NCBI GenBank assembly: GCA_025782575.1
Contig: JALGYY010000046.1
Span: 310,001-374,000 of the forward strand
Source: a bacterium
Lineage (GTDB): Bacteria > Orphanbacterota > Orphanbacteria > Orphanbacterales > Orphanbacteraceae
Length of the DNA: 64,000 bases
Reading direction: 5' to 3'
The position numbers and the translations under genes are program-made. This document shows, one piece after another, positions 9,010 through 18,171 of this stretch. The stretch's first letter is position 1; every line of letters begins with the position of its first letter. The notes under the pieces were generated by a model. The model made no database searches. It was not told the origin of the DNA and was given only the letters and a program-made list of their open reading frames with translations.

Positions 9010-9106
9010 GACGGGAAAAAGTGTTCGAAGTAGGTTAGCCATAAGTGGTTGACCAGTAAGAAGTTAGACGATCCGGAGGAGCCGGATCCGTAGGGAGGAA
9101 GGTCCG
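9010..9106 (+). promoter_or_regulatory. rpsO leader with hairpin
   Basis: The 97-nt gap before rpsO contains a perfect inverted repeat, GATCCGG (9070-9076) and CCGGATC (9082-9088), with a 5-nt loop AGGAG, just before the strong Shine-Dalgarno sequence GGGAGGAAGG (9093-9102). S15 autoregulates through leader RNA structures in several bacteria; that this hairpin does so here is inference. Confidence 0.4.
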
Positions 9107-9376
9107 TTGCCGCTCACGAAGGAATCAAAGAAAAAGATCATCGGCCAGCACCGTGTCCATGGAGGTGACTCGGGCTCACCGGAAGTGCAGATCGCGCTAT
9201 TGACGGAACGGATCACCTACCTGACAGAGCACTTCAAGGTGCATAAGAAGGACCATCACTCCCGCCGAGGACTTCTTCGTCTCGTAGGTCGGCGCCGCCG
9301 CCTGCTGGACTACCTCAAGTCGAACAAAGTGGATCGCTACCGTGCGATCGTCAAGGAACTCGGCCTCCGCAAATAG
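9107..9376 (+). CDS. rpsO: 30S ribosomal protein S15
   Basis: 89 aa, exactly the usual length. S15 is a primary binder of the 16S rRNA central domain and an intersubunit bridge. The conserved motif [17 protein letters not shown] and the [21 protein letters not shown] block are intact. The start is TTG at 9107 behind GGGAGGAAGG. It precedes pnp, as in most bacteria. Confidence 0.98.
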   Translation: MPLTKESKKKIIGQHRVHGGDSGSPEVQIALLTERITYLTEHFKVHKKDHHSRRGLLRLVGRRRRLLDYLKSNKVDRYRAIVKELGLRK

Positions 9377-9442
9377 TGGCCGGGCACACCGCGCCTACCG
9401 GTAGAATCGTAACCCTCGTAAATAAGAAGTAGGACGGGGGGT

Positions 9443-9458
9443 GGAGTGTGTTCACTCC
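9443..9458 (+). promoter_or_regulatory. Hairpin in the rpsO-pnp leader
   Basis: GGAGTG (9443-9448) and CACTCC (9453-9458) form a perfect 6-bp stem with a TGTT loop, 45 bases before pnp. In enterobacteria pnp is controlled by RNase III cleavage of a leader hairpin; this stem is shorter and any such role is only suggested. Confidence 0.3.
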
Positions 9459-9502
9459 GGAGAGCGGTGAGAATGTTGTTGTGGAAGTAGGAGAAAAAAA
9501 GA

Positions 9503-11695
9503 ATGTCTGAAAGTTTGAACATCGAAGTCGGCGGTAAAACTCTCCAGCTAGAGACCGGCCGCGTAGCGAGGCAGGCGAATGGAGCTGTCCTCATTCAGTT
9601 GGACGGTACAGTCGCTCTCGTTACCGCTGTATGCAGCCATCAACCGGCCGAAGACCGCGGCTTCTTTCCGCTCATGGTCGAATACCGCGAGCGTTCCTAT
9701 GCGGCAGGTAAGATCCCTGGCGGATTCTTTAAGCGCGAATCTCGCCCGTCGGACAGGGAGACACTGTCCGCTCGTGTGATCGATCGCCCGATCCGCCCCC
9801 TCTTCAAAGATGGATTCCTGCACGAAGTACAGATCATTGCCACTGTGATTTCGAGTGACGGCCAGAATTCGGCCGACGTCCTTGCATTGAACGGGGCATC
9901 CGCGGCACTCGCCATTTCGTCGATCCCGATGGAGAAGACGATCGGCGCCTGTCGAGTCGCTCGTGTTGATAATCAGTTTATTGTCTTCCCTACTCTCGAG
10001 GAGAGAGCAGAGGCCGATCTGGAACTGGTGGTCGCGTGCGTGCGTGGCGCGGTCGTCATGGTCGAAGGGGGAGGCAAGGAAGCGCCTGAAAGCGTAATCA
10101 TCGAAGCACTGCAGGTCGCACAGGACGCCTGCATGAAAATCATTGACGGAATCGAAGAACTGCAGTCCCGCGCAGGCAAGAAGAAGTGGGACGGCGCGCC
10201 GGATGAAGCGGTTGCCAAGATTCGTAAGCGGATGAAGACCGAGTACGGTTCGCGGCTCGCCGAGTCGAATCGGATCGCCGACAAGGATGAGCGTCGCACG
10301 TTCATCTCCACTCTCCAGGAGGAGATACTGGAGGGCTTCGCCGAGGAGTTCGCTGACTACAAAGTCAAAATACGAGGCGCCCTGGACGACCTGATCGGCA
10401 ACAGCGCTCGTGAGATCATACTGTCCGAGGGCGTTCGCATGGACGGCCGAAAGACGGACGAAATCCGGGATATCACCTGCGAAGTCGCCGTCCTTCCGAG
10501 GACGCACGGTTCCGCACTGTTCACGCGCGGGCAGACGCAATCACTCGGTGTGATCACTCTCGGTACTTCGGCTGACGAGCAGCGTGTCGACGATATCGAA
10601 GGGGAGTACAAGAAGAAATTCATGCTCCACTACAACTTCCCGCCGTTCAGCGTGGATGAGGTGCGATTCCTCCGCGGCCCTGGTCGCAGGGAAATCGGCC
10701 ATGGGACACTGGCTGAGAGGGCACTGGCGCCGATGATCCCGGACGAGGAGGAGTTCCCTTACACCATCCGGGTCGTATCGGACATTCTGGAATCGAACGG
10801 CTCATCTTCGATGGCGTCAGTCTGCAGCGGTTCACTTTCGCTGATGGACGCCGGTGTGCCGATCAAGAAAGCGGTTGCCGGCATCGCTATGGGGCTCGTA
10901 GCCGACGGCGATCGGGTCGCTGTGCTTTCCGACATCCTGGGATCGGAAGATCATTTCGGAGACATGGACTTCAAGGTCGCCGGTACCCGGGATGGGATCA
11001 ACGCATTCCAGATGGATTGCAAGACCACCGGAATCAGCTTCGACTTGATCGAGAGAGCGCTCCTTCAGGCTCGGGATGGACGGCTTCATATTCTAGGGAA
11101 GATGGAGAGCGCCCTCACCGAGGCTCGCCCCGAGATGTCGCCCTTTGCGCCGCGAATCACCGCGATCAAGATCGACCCTGACAAGATCAGAGATATCATC
11201 GGTCCCGGCGGCAAGATGATTCGAAAAATCACCGAAGAATCGAGTGCCTCGATCGACATCGAGGATGACGGAACGATAAAGATCGCCTCGGTCAACGAGG
11301 AGTCGACCAAGATCGCGATCGAGATGATCCGCGCGCTTACTGCGTCGCCGGAACTCGACACAGTCTATGACGGCATTGTTCGCAGAATCGTCCCGTTCGG
11401 CGCTTTCGTCGAGATTCTCCCCGGAAAAGACGGATTGCTTCACATCTCCGAGCTGGAGTACCGCCGCGTGGAGAGGGTCGAGGAGATCCTCACCGAGGGG
11501 GACAAGCTCCAGGTGAAAGTGATCGGGATCGATCCGGAAGGAAAGATCCGGCTGAGTCGCAGAGTGCTTCTTGAGAAGCCCGAAGGATGGGTTGATCGGC
11601 CCTCGCGCGACCGGGATGACCGAGGTGGCGGCAGGGGAGGGGATCGCGGCGGACGTGGCGGCAGAGATCATGGCCATCGGCGTAGTCACTCGTAA
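9503..11695 (+). CDS. pnp: Polyribonucleotide nucleotidyltransferase (PNPase)
   Basis: 730 aa. A phosphorolytic 3'-5' exoribonuclease that also adds 3' tails. Two RNase PH-like halves are visible (about 10-240 and 320-545, the second with FTRGQTQSLGVITLG and FRVAGTRDG-like GDMDFKVAGTRDGINAFQMD), followed by a KH domain (IGPGGKMIRKITEE, about 560-610) and an S1 domain (DGIVRRIVPFGAFVEILPGKDG, about 620-690). The final 30 residues are an Arg/Gly/Asp repeat tail resembling RGG boxes, which probably adds RNA affinity. A terminator follows about 60 bases downstream. Confidence 0.97.
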   Translation: MSESLNIEVGGKTLQLETGRVARQANGAVLIQLDGTVALVTAVCSHQPAEDRGFFPLMVEYRERSYAAGKIPGGFFKRESRPSDRETLSARVIDRPIRPLFKDGFLHEVQIIATVISSDGQNSADVLALNGASAALAISSIPMEKTIGACRVARVDNQFIVFPTLEERAEADLELVVACVRGAVVMVEGGGKEAPESVIIEALQVAQDACMKIIDGIEELQSRAGKKKWDGAPDEAVAKIRKRMKTEYGSRLAESNRIADKDERRTFISTLQEEILEGFAEEFADYKVKIRGALDDLIGNSAREIILSEGVRMDGRKTDEIRDITCEVAVLPRTHGSALFTRGQTQSLGVITLGTSADEQRVDDIEGEYKKKFMLHYNFPPFSVDEVRFLRGPGRREIGHGTLAERALAPMIPDEEEFPYTIRVVSDILESNGSSSMASVCSGSLSLMDAGVPIKKAVAGIAMGLVADGDRVAVLSDILGSEDHFGDMDFKVAGTRDGINAFQMDCKTTGISFDLIERALLQARDGRLHILGKMESALTEARPEMSPFAPRITAIKIDPDKIRDIIGPGGKMIRKITEESSASIDIEDDGTIKIASVNEESTKIAIEMIRALTASPELDTVYDGIVRRIVPFGAFVEILPGKDGLLHISELEYRRVERVEEILTEGDKLQVKVIGIDPEGKIRLSRRVLLEKPEGWVDRPSRDRDDRGGGRGGDRGGRGGRDHGHRRSHS

Positions 11696-11756
11696 CCGGC
11701 CACCGATTACGACACTTGCGGCCCGTCGCAGGACCGGGCTGATGGAATCGTCTGAA

Positions 11757-11793
11757 AGGGACCGGGTTCATGCTCGGTCCCTCTTTCTATTCT
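11757..11793 (+). terminator. Rho-independent terminator after pnp
   Basis: AGGGACCG (11757-11764) pairs with CGGTCCCT (11775-11782) around a 10-nt loop, followed by a T-rich CTTTCTATTCT. It closes the long rimP-pnp transcription unit. Confidence 0.8.
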
Positions 11794-11803
11794 GACAGAT
11801 TTC

Positions 11804-11832
11804 TTGTGGAACAGAGATCGGTCGGTTACATT
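11804..11832 (+). promoter_or_regulatory. Promoter for the deacetylase-UbiA pair
   Basis: TTGTGG at 11804-11809, a 17-nt spacer and TACATT at 11827-11832. It lies directly after the pnp terminator and about 50 bases before the next start codon, which supports it despite a weak -35 match. Confidence 0.45.
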
Positions 11833-11881
11833 TTCTACTCTCCGGTTCGAAACGGCCGGTCCTGCGTAACGCAAGGAGGGT

Positions 11882-12637
11882 TTGTTGACCATCCTCGCCT
11901 ATCATCAGATCGACGATCGCGCGGATTTCACATGGAACCGTGTGTCACCGGAGCGGTTCCGCTCGCAGATGAAGGTTCTCCGCGACAACGGCCTCCGCGG
12001 AGGAACGCTGGAAGAGTCGATGAAAGATGTTACTGGAAACGTGATCGGCATCACCTTCGATGATGCAATGGACGGGGTGATCGAGCACGCGCTTCCTGTT
12101 CTCGAGTCATTCGGGTTTCGGGCGTCTCTGTTCGTGCCGACCGCCTGGCCGGGTCGCCTGAATCGATGGGATACGATTCTCGTCGGGCGCCGGGCGCGCC
12201 ACGCCACATGGGAGATGCTTCTGACGGCTCATCAGGCCGGCTGGGAGATCGGGAGCCACGGCCATGTCCACAAGGAGTTGACCGGAATGTCAGACCACGA
12301 TCTGGAAGCGGATCTCAAGCTCTCCCGTGACAGGATCGAGGCACACATCGGCCGGCCGCCGACCTCCATCGCCTACCCATTCGGTAGTAGCGACTCCCGC
12401 GTCGCATCATCTGCGAAACGACTCGGGTTTCGCCGGGGCGTTCTATCCGCTCCCGCCACCGGTGATGATCCCATGTTCGCCGGCCGGATGAATGTGCGGC
12501 GGTTCGATACTTCCTTCGATTTCCGAGCCAAGCTGAACGGCGGAATTCTGTATCCCTTTCAGGTTTTCAAGGATCGAGTGGCACGATTCTGCTCGCTCGG
12601 CACACCCCGACTCTGGCAAAGGATGGCCTCCTCATGA
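11882..12637 (+). CDS. Polysaccharide deacetylase family protein (carbohydrate esterase 4)
   Basis: 251 aa. The NodB-homology motifs are present: GITFDDA with the metal/catalytic Asp pair (about 56-62), the GSHGHVHKELT His block (about 124-134), and YPFGSSDSRV (about 160-170). These enzymes remove N-acetyl or other acyl groups from glycans. There is no signal peptide, so a cytoplasmic lipid-linked or nucleotide-sugar substrate is conceivable. Two adjacent TTG codons (11882, 11885) follow AAGGAGGG; either may be the start. It overlaps the downstream UbiA gene by ATGA. The substrate cannot be named. Confidence 0.8.
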   Translation: MLTILAYHQIDDRADFTWNRVSPERFRSQMKVLRDNGLRGGTLEESMKDVTGNVIGITFDDAMDGVIEHALPVLESFGFRASLFVPTAWPGRLNRWDTILVGRRARHATWEMLLTAHQAGWEIGSHGHVHKELTGMSDHDLEADLKLSRDRIEAHIGRPPTSIAYPFGSSDSRVASSAKRLGFRRGVLSAPATGDDPMFAGRMNVRRFDTSFDFRAKLNGGILYPFQVFKDRVARFCSLGTPRLWQRMASS

Positions 12638-13551
12638 TCCGTCTGCTCGACTGGTTCTTTCTTTCACGGCCGATCGTGCTGATCCCATCCTGGGCATTTC
12701 TGTTCGCGGGTTACCTGAGAGGGGCGGCAAAGGCAGGCCGGGAGCCGGATCCCTGGAGTGAACTCTTCCCCGCATTTATTCTTTTTACTTTCGTTCTGTC
12801 AGGCGTCTATATCGTCAATCAGATTTTTGATGTCGACTCGGATCGTGAAAACGGCAAACTTTTTCTTCTCGCAAAGGGTCATGTCTCCATTCCTGCAGCG
12901 TGGATCATTGCGGCCGTACTCTCTGGTGCCGCTCTTTTAGGGGCAATCGTATGGCATCCCGTGTATTTGCCCTGGCTCGGGGCGAGTGTTCTTCTCGGTG
13001 CGCTCTATTCGATCCACCCCATCAGGCTCAAGGGAAAACCTGTCGTCGACCTTCTCGCCAACGCGGTCGGCTATGGGGGGATCGCGTTCCTCTTCGGCTA
13101 CTCTCTGACCATGCCGGTCACCGCCGGGGTGGCGATTCAAACGCTTCCCTATATGTTTATTGTGGCGGCGGTTTTTCTGCACACAGCGATTGTCGACCGA
13201 CCGGGCGACGAAAAGGCCGGGCTCCGCACTTCAGCCACATTTCTCGGTGATCGAGGCGCTTCGATCGCCGCGCTGCTCATGCTTCTCGCCACATTGATCA
13301 GCGGTCAACTCGTCGATGAGCCATACCCGTCGGTCGCTGCGCTTTGCGGGATCGTCTTTTTTCTCTGGGCAGTGATAGTGCCGAGCCGGAAGGTTAGTAC
13401 ATTAAGTTTTCAGTGGTGCAGCCTGGCTTTCGTATTCCTCATTATCATCAGCATCCCACCGTTCGGTCTCTTTCTCCTCGCACTCGTCATCATCACAAGG
13501 ATGTACTACAAGCTTCGCTTCAAGCTCACCTATCCCAATCTTGATTTCTGA
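12634..13551 (+). CDS. UbiA-family prenyltransferase
   Basis: 305 aa, strongly hydrophobic with about eight or nine membrane segments. The first Asp-rich UbiA motif NQIFDVDSDRENG (about 65-77) and the second region, around YSIHPIRLKGKPVVDLLANAVGYGG, are recognisable. Family members attach isoprenyl chains to quinone precursors, haem, chlorophyll or polar-lipid headgroups; the N-x-x-x-D-x-x-x-D form is kept, but the substrate is not clear. Overlap with the CE4 deacetylase gene suggests a joint lipid-linked pathway, which is inference. It converges with the minus-strand operon after a 21-bp gap. Confidence 0.82.
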   Translation: MIRLLDWFFLSRPIVLIPSWAFLFAGYLRGAAKAGREPDPWSELFPAFILFTFVLSGVYIVNQIFDVDSDRENGKLFLLAKGHVSIPAAWIIAAVLSGAALLGAIVWHPVYLPWLGASVLLGALYSIHPIRLKGKPVVDLLANAVGYGGIAFLFGYSLTMPVTAGVAIQTLPYMFIVAAVFLHTAIVDRPGDEKAGLRTSATFLGDRGASIAALLMLLATLISGQLVDEPYPSVAALCGIVFFLWAVIVPSRKVSTLSFQWCSLAFVFLIIISIPPFGLFLLALVIITRMYYKLRFKLTYPNLDF

Positions 13552-13572
13552 TTCGATTCTCCGGTGAGCGGA

Positions 13573-14550
13573 TCAGCGCGATCCCATCGTTTTCGGAAGG
13601 TCGTCCAGTATGGCCGGCTCGCCACCGGGAGAGTAGATCGTCCGCGCCAGAGGTGCGTAGCTTCTTGAGTATAGGAAATAGCGGGAGCCGCTCTCCAATA
13701 CCCTGTATTGGACCTCGTGATTCAATAGCTCGGAGAGACGGCCGACATCAAGAAATCCCTCCAGAACCAGCGCATTCAATGTGGTAGGGTAGCGGCCGTG
13801 TAACGCGTTGTACATCTCGAGTAGTATGCGGAGGTTTCGCACTTCACGTTCCATGCCGTACTCAGCCACACGCAAACCGAAGACCGGCTTGTCATCAATG
13901 GGCGTGGTAGACTTCAAGATGAGCGACGCACCGAACGCGACCATCGGCATCAGGATCAGAAACAGGCCATGAAGAGCGATCGCCCGGTGGGACGGTTTGA
14001 GCGGATTGACCACCGTTACCTGGGAGATGGTCTTTGGTATGCCCGGCAGCCTGGATTTTGTAGCCTCCGCCTCTTCATCGATCGATTGCGCGGCCTCCAG
14101 CAGGATAGACTCGACCTTGATCGCACAGTCAGGCAGATAGCGAGGCACTTCCACCTCCGGCGAGAAATCGAAGCGCCCCTTGTCCCAGCTTAGGAGATCA
14201 CTCACCACCTCTTTGACGAGCTCTTTGACGTGTGACTCTACTGTCGACGGGTCAACCATTCCCTCGCGGAGAAGGATGTCCATGAAAGAGTATTCTGCGC
14301 GCGCCTCCAGTCGAAGCGCCTTGTGGATCAAGTGTTCAGGCAGTGCGCCTTTTTTCAGGACATGTGCCTTGAGCGGATCGATCGACGTCAGTGTGCGGTC
14401 CCAGGTCGAGACGATGAGGCCCCGTTCGAATACAAGTGCCTCTCTCCGTCTTTCGCCGTAGAGGCGAAGAATTCCCGTCTTCTCCTGGAGCGCGAGCAAC
14501 TGGAGAACTTCCACGGCCGGGAAGTCGGCCAGATTTCCGCGGAGGCTCAT
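13573..14550 (-). CDS. DUF4388 (PATAN-like) domain membrane protein
   Basis: 325 aa. The start MSLRGNLADFPAVEVLQLLALQ and the following GILRLYG, ALVFERGLIV pattern are typical of DUF4388, a domain tied to bacterial signalling and gliding/polarity proteins. Residues about 105-150 contain a winged-helix-like stretch, then a linker and one membrane helix at about 190-212. The remaining 110 residues are predicted outside the membrane and include a YPTTLNALVLEGFL motif reminiscent of type II pseudopilin C-terminal regions, a weak impression. It overlaps the upstream TPR gene by ATGA, so the two form an operon. Confidence 0.7.
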   Translation of the reverse strand: MSLRGNLADFPAVEVLQLLALQEKTGILRLYGERRREALVFERGLIVSTWDRTLTSIDPLKAHVLKKGALPEHLIHKALRLEARAEYSFMDILLREGMVDPSTVESHVKELVKEVVSDLLSWDKGRFDFSPEVEVPRYLPDCAIKVESILLEAAQSIDEEAEATKSRLPGIPKTISQVTVVNPLKPSHRAIALHGLFLILMPMVAFGASLILKSTTPIDDKPVFGLRVAEYGMEREVRNLRILLEMYNALHGRYPTTLNALVLEGFLDVGRLSELLNHEVQYRVLESGSRYFLYSRSYAPLARTIYSPGGEPAILDDLPKTMGSR

Positions 14551-16448
14551 TGCAGCCCCCTCCGTGGCGTGTCACCGGAGAAGTGCTTATGGATCATGAC
14601 AATCGTATCCACGAGAATAAATACGTAGAGTGGCGCGAAAATCCATCCGAAAAGCATGTTCTCCAGCGGAACGAGGCCTGGCGCGGACAAAATCGGGAAG
14701 GGCTTAAGTATGGCCCCGCGAAATGCCCAGACGAGAAGAAGCCCGAATGTCCCGAACAGAATGAGAACCGCCTTCGCATACCGTCCCAGATAGAGATGGG
14801 CGGCACCCGGGAAGAGTATGCCCAGGCTCAACGCGACGGGACGGTGATACTGGAGTGTCCGGAGTGCCCAGGTAGGTTCCGGATTCTTCCCGGCGCACTC
14901 CTGGCAGACATCCTTCCGGTCTTCCCGAACGCGGCACTTCCGGCAGATCGTCCGGCCACATCGATGGCAGGTTCCGGAGCGTGGCACCTTCCTGCCGAAC
15001 CAGCCGGCCCCCACGAGGAGTAGGACGGGAGGGATCCCGCCCCAGATCGGAAACGGGTAGAGTGCCCGGCGGACCGCGTCCAGCGACTCGCCCCAGGTCA
15101 ACCCTTCCTCTTCCCCCTCCTGCGCAAGGAAACGTGCCCATAAGTGCCCGGCCGGGAGAGTATTATCTACGAGAGTGATCCGGTCGGAGCTGTGGGAGAG
15201 GCGGGAAAGGGTCCCGACAATGGCGAAATTCAGCTCGGATGCAATAGTGAATTCTTCGCGGGCATGATCGAAGTCGAACGATTCCAGATAGAGCTGGCCC
15301 AGATTGTAATGGCTGGTTGCGCTGCGGTTATCTATCACGAGAGCTTCTTCGTATGACGAGAGGGCGTCATCGGGCCTCCCCATAAGGAAAAGCAGGTTCG
15401 CCATATTATTGTAGACCTCGGCGCTCCGATTTCCGGTCGCCAGAACCTCCCGATAGTGGCGAAGGGCTTTGGGCAGGTTCCCCCGTTCCCGCTCGAGCAT
15501 AGCCAGGCTGAACAGGATGTCCGAGTCACCAGGCGAACGTGCTGCCAGGCTTGCCGGGCCTTCGCGCTCGAGAGGTGCGATCGGACTCCCCGCAAGGGCG
15601 AACAGCGCCGATCCCGGTGTTGCCGGTAGAGCGGCCCCGACAGCGAGCTTGATCAGAACCGGCAACAGCACCAGCATCGTGCCATAGGCAGCCCCAAGCC
15701 CCCTCTCCCATCGACCCAGCCCCCGCCACATGAGAAGCAGGCCGGCAGAAAGAACCCAGACCATCCCCATCGCCCAGATCCAGGGGTGAAACAGTAAAAA
15801 GAGCGAACAGAGAATGACAGGCGGGTAAGCCTCCCGGACCATCTTGGGGAGAGAAGGGGGAAGGGACTCGATCAGAATATGTCGGAACCGTGGGAGTGCG
15901 CGTAGCAGCACCACAGCAACTGCAAGATTAAGCAGGATCCCGGCCAGAAGCAGCCCATAGATTACGATATTGGCGACGATCAGGCTCTGGCTACGGAAAT
16001 TGCCCTGAAGCGCCTGGAATGCTTCGAGCGCCGTCAAAATCCAGCGGGGGTTCAAATCCCGTAGATAAACATAGGCAAGCAGCAGGTGGGCTCGCACCAG
16101 GGATGGATCCCCTTCGACCGCACGAACCAGGTGAAGCCTCGCCCGGCCCCTGTCGCCAAGCGCGAGGTTTCGCAGACCATGATAGTACTCGACACGGGAG
16201 AGGATCGGAGACTCCAGCAGAGGACCGCCCGGCGCGAGCGTCACGATTCGATGAGGTTCTTTGCCTCCACCGATCGGTCCGATCGATTCGCTCACGTGAG
16301 CAACGGCATGCATGATTCCCGACGATATTCGTTCCGCCCGAATCTCCGTCGGAATCACCGGACCTTCCCGTTCGAGCGGGATATCCGGATTCCCCGAAGC
16401 GGAACAGACGGCCAGACCTAGCGCTGCCAAAAGACAGATGGGCGTCAA
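14547..16448 (-). CDS. TPR membrane protein with zinc-ribbon and C-terminal multi-helix domain
   Basis: 633 aa from a TTG start with a signal-like N-terminus (TPICLLAALGLAVCSASG). An early repeat region (about 80-130, one or two TPR units) is followed by three or four membrane helices (about 155-290), canonical TPRs (about 318-440, e.g. AEVYNNMANLLFLMGRPDDALSSYEEAL cut into its helices), a helix, a four- to six-Cys zinc cluster (CHRCGRTICRKC then CQEC, about 492-518), and a last group of membrane helices beginning LSLGILFPGAAHLYLGR, similar to TM2/DUF5683-like segments. Function unknown; scaffold or envelope signalling is plausible with the DUF4388 partner. The start is uncertain because no better codon lies before the upstream TGA. 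Confidence 0.65.
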   Translation of the reverse strand: MTPICLLAALGLAVCSASGNPDIPLEREGPVIPTEIRAERISSGIMHAVAHVSESIGPIGGGKEPHRIVTLAPGGPLLESPILSRVEYYHGLRNLALGDRGRARLHLVRAVEGDPSLVRAHLLLAYVYLRDLNPRWILTALEAFQALQGNFRSQSLIVANIVIYGLLLAGILLNLAVAVVLLRALPRFRHILIESLPPSLPKMVREAYPPVILCSLFLLFHPWIWAMGMVWVLSAGLLLMWRGLGRWERGLGAAYGTMLVLLPVLIKLAVGAALPATPGSALFALAGSPIAPLEREGPASLAARSPGDSDILFSLAMLERERGNLPKALRHYREVLATGNRSAEVYNNMANLLFLMGRPDDALSSYEEALVIDNRSATSHYNLGQLYLESFDFDHAREEFTIASELNFAIVGTLSRLSHSSDRITLVDNTLPAGHLWARFLAQEGEEEGLTWGESLDAVRRALYPFPIWGGIPPVLLLVGAGWFGRKVPRSGTCHRCGRTICRKCRVREDRKDVCQECAGKNPEPTWALRTLQYHRPVALSLGILFPGAAHLYLGRYAKAVLILFGTFGLLLVWAFRGAILKPFPILSAPGLVPLENMLFGWIFAPLYVFILVDTIVMIHKHFSGDTPRRGLQ

Positions 16449-16550
16449 AAAACGGATGGTCCCATTCCTTTCCGGGGCGCGATTTCAACCAATGGTCTGA
16501 ACACTCTCGACACCCTGAGAATCGGCCTCATCCGCCTGATCCTTAATGGA

Positions 16551-16580
16551 TTGACACCGATCAGAGGGGCCCCCTAGTAT
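16551..16580 (+). promoter_or_regulatory. asnS promoter
   Basis: TTGACA at 16551-16556, an 18-nt spacer containing the palindrome GGGGCCCC (16567-16574), then TAGTAT at 16575-16580. It sits 35 bases before the asnS start. Its layout closely resembles the tRNA-Phe promoter at 18541-18570. Confidence 0.65.
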
Positions 16581-16614
16581 CAGGGCTTCCACTCACAACA
16601 TCGGAGGATCAGGC

Positions 16615-17955
16615 GTGAAACGGAGTGCAAAGGAGCGAATAGGCCTCTCTGGTAAGGATGGCCCCCCGAAGGCCCTTGTCGAGAATCTGGGGGAATTCGT
16701 GGACCGGGAAGTCCTCCTGGAGGGCTGGCTCTACAACAGCCGATCGAGTGGGAAGATCGCGTTTCTCCTCCTACGGGATGGGTCAGGAACCGTCCAATGT
16801 GTTACCGCCAAAGCGGACGTGGGCGAAGAGATCTTTGCCGTTGCCAGGCAGGCGACCCAGGAGTCCTCGATTCGGATCACGGGGATGGTGAAGAAGGACG
16901 ACCGTGCCCCGGGTGGGTATGAGATCATGGTCTCCAACGTGGAGATCGTCCAGATTGCTGAAGAGTACCCGATCACACCGAAAAGCCATGGGACATCCTT
17001 TCTCATGGATCATCGTCATCTATGGCTACGATCCGCCAGGCCTCATGCCATTCTCAGGATCCGCTCGACTGTGATTCACGGCCTTCGTGACTTCTTTGCT
17101 GATCGGGGTTTCACTAATATCGATGCCCCCATTTTCACTCCCGCCGCCTGTGAGGGAACTTCCACACTGTTTGAAACAGACTACTTCGATTCGAAGGCCT
17201 ATCTTACACAGAGCGGACAGCTCTATATGGAAGCGGCCGCACTCGCATTCGGTCGGGTCTACAGCTTCGGCCCCACTTTCCGGGCGGAGAAATCCAAGAC
17301 GAGGCGCCACTTGACGGAATTCTGGATGTTGGAACCGGAAATGGCGTGGGCCGATCTGGACGATGCGATGGCGCTTGCGGAGAGCATGATCGTCGCCGTC
17401 ATTGATCGAGTTCTGGATACACATATGCAGGATCTCGAAACACTGGAAAGAGACCTTTCGAAACTGGAGCGGATTCAGAAACCCTTTCCCAGGATTACCT
17501 ATGACGAGGCGCTTGCCATTCTGGAGAAGAAGGGGAAGACGATCGAGTGGGGAGAGGACTTCGGCGGCGAGGACGAAACGGTTCTCGCCGAGGAGTTTGA
17601 TCGGCCGGTATTTATCCACCGCTGGCCGAAAGAGGCGAAAGCATTTTACATGGATCCGGACCCCGAAGATAAGCGGCTTGTTCTCGGTGTCGATATGCTC
17701 GCACCGGAAGGTTACGGTGAAATCATCGGCGGAGGTCAGCGGACCGCATCTCTCGAGTACCTGGATTCCCAGATCGAAGCACACGGCCTACCGGCGGAGG
17801 CTTTCGAATGGTATCGGGATCTTAGGAAGTACGGCTCCGTCCCCCACGCGGGTTTCGGAATCGGTCTGGAGCGATTCGTCGGCTGGATCTGCGGCACTCA
17901 CCACGTTCGTGAGGCCATCCCGTTCCCCCGAACGATGAACCGGCTGTACCCATAG
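16615..17955 (+). CDS. asnS: Asparaginyl-tRNA synthetase
   Basis: 446 aa. A class IIb synthetase that charges tRNA-Asn. The N-terminal OB-fold anticodon domain (about 22-120, [24 protein letters not shown] in pieces) is followed by the catalytic core with motif 2 ([23 protein letters not shown] region) and motif 3 ([13 protein letters not shown]) close to the C-terminus. The GTG start at 16615 has GGAGG 7 nt upstream. AsnRS rather than AspRS is supported by the short insertion-free core and the terminal [11 protein letters not shown]. Confidence 0.95.
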   Translation: MKRSAKERIGLSGKDGPPKALVENLGEFVDREVLLEGWLYNSRSSGKIAFLLLRDGSGTVQCVTAKADVGEEIFAVARQATQESSIRITGMVKKDDRAPGGYEIMVSNVEIVQIAEEYPITPKSHGTSFLMDHRHLWLRSARPHAILRIRSTVIHGLRDFFADRGFTNIDAPIFTPAACEGTSTLFETDYFDSKAYLTQSGQLYMEAAALAFGRVYSFGPTFRAEKSKTRRHLTEFWMLEPEMAWADLDDAMALAESMIVAVIDRVLDTHMQDLETLERDLSKLERIQKPFPRITYDEALAILEKKGKTIEWGEDFGGEDETVLAEEFDRPVFIHRWPKEAKAFYMDPDPEDKRLVLGVDMLAPEGYGEIIGGGQRTASLEYLDSQIEAHGLPAEAFEWYRDLRKYGSVPHAGFGIGLERFVGWICGTHHVREAIPFPRTMNRLYP

Positions 17956-17991
17956 AAGCTCGCGAAAGAAGCGGGCTTTCGGGAGGGGAAA

Positions 17992-18171
17992 TTGCAGATC
18001 CTCTACTATCTCATGATGATCGCGGGTTGGGCCGCGCTTTCGGGCGGATTCTATCTTGCAGGCGAGAAGCGGGGGAGTGGGGAGTGGCTCGGCGTCCTTA
18101 TGCTCTTCGCCGGGCTGATTCTGGCGTTCCTCGGGGTTCTACTCGCTTTTGCGCCCCGATTCTTCAGTTGA
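17992..18171 (+). CDS. Small two-helix membrane protein, 59 aa
   Basis: A TTG at 17992 behind GGGAGGGG (17981-17988) opens a 59-codon frame ending at TGA 18169-18171. The product has two hydrophobic helices, roughly residues 2-22 (ILYYLMMIAGWAALSGGFYL) and 33-55, separated by a short charged loop (GEKRGSGEW), a hairpin topology. It is probably cotranscribed with asnS, 37 bases upstream. I do not recognise the family. The good ribosome-binding site and strong hydrophobic pattern support translation, but it is too short to be certain. Confidence 0.5.
   Translation: MQILYYLMMIAGWAALSGGFYLAGEKRGSGEWLGVLMLFAGLILAFLGVLLAFAPRFFS

Noticed and set aside
9548-10540. 330-codon minus-strand frame inside pnp
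   Set aside because: Fully antisense to PNPase core; no family signature.
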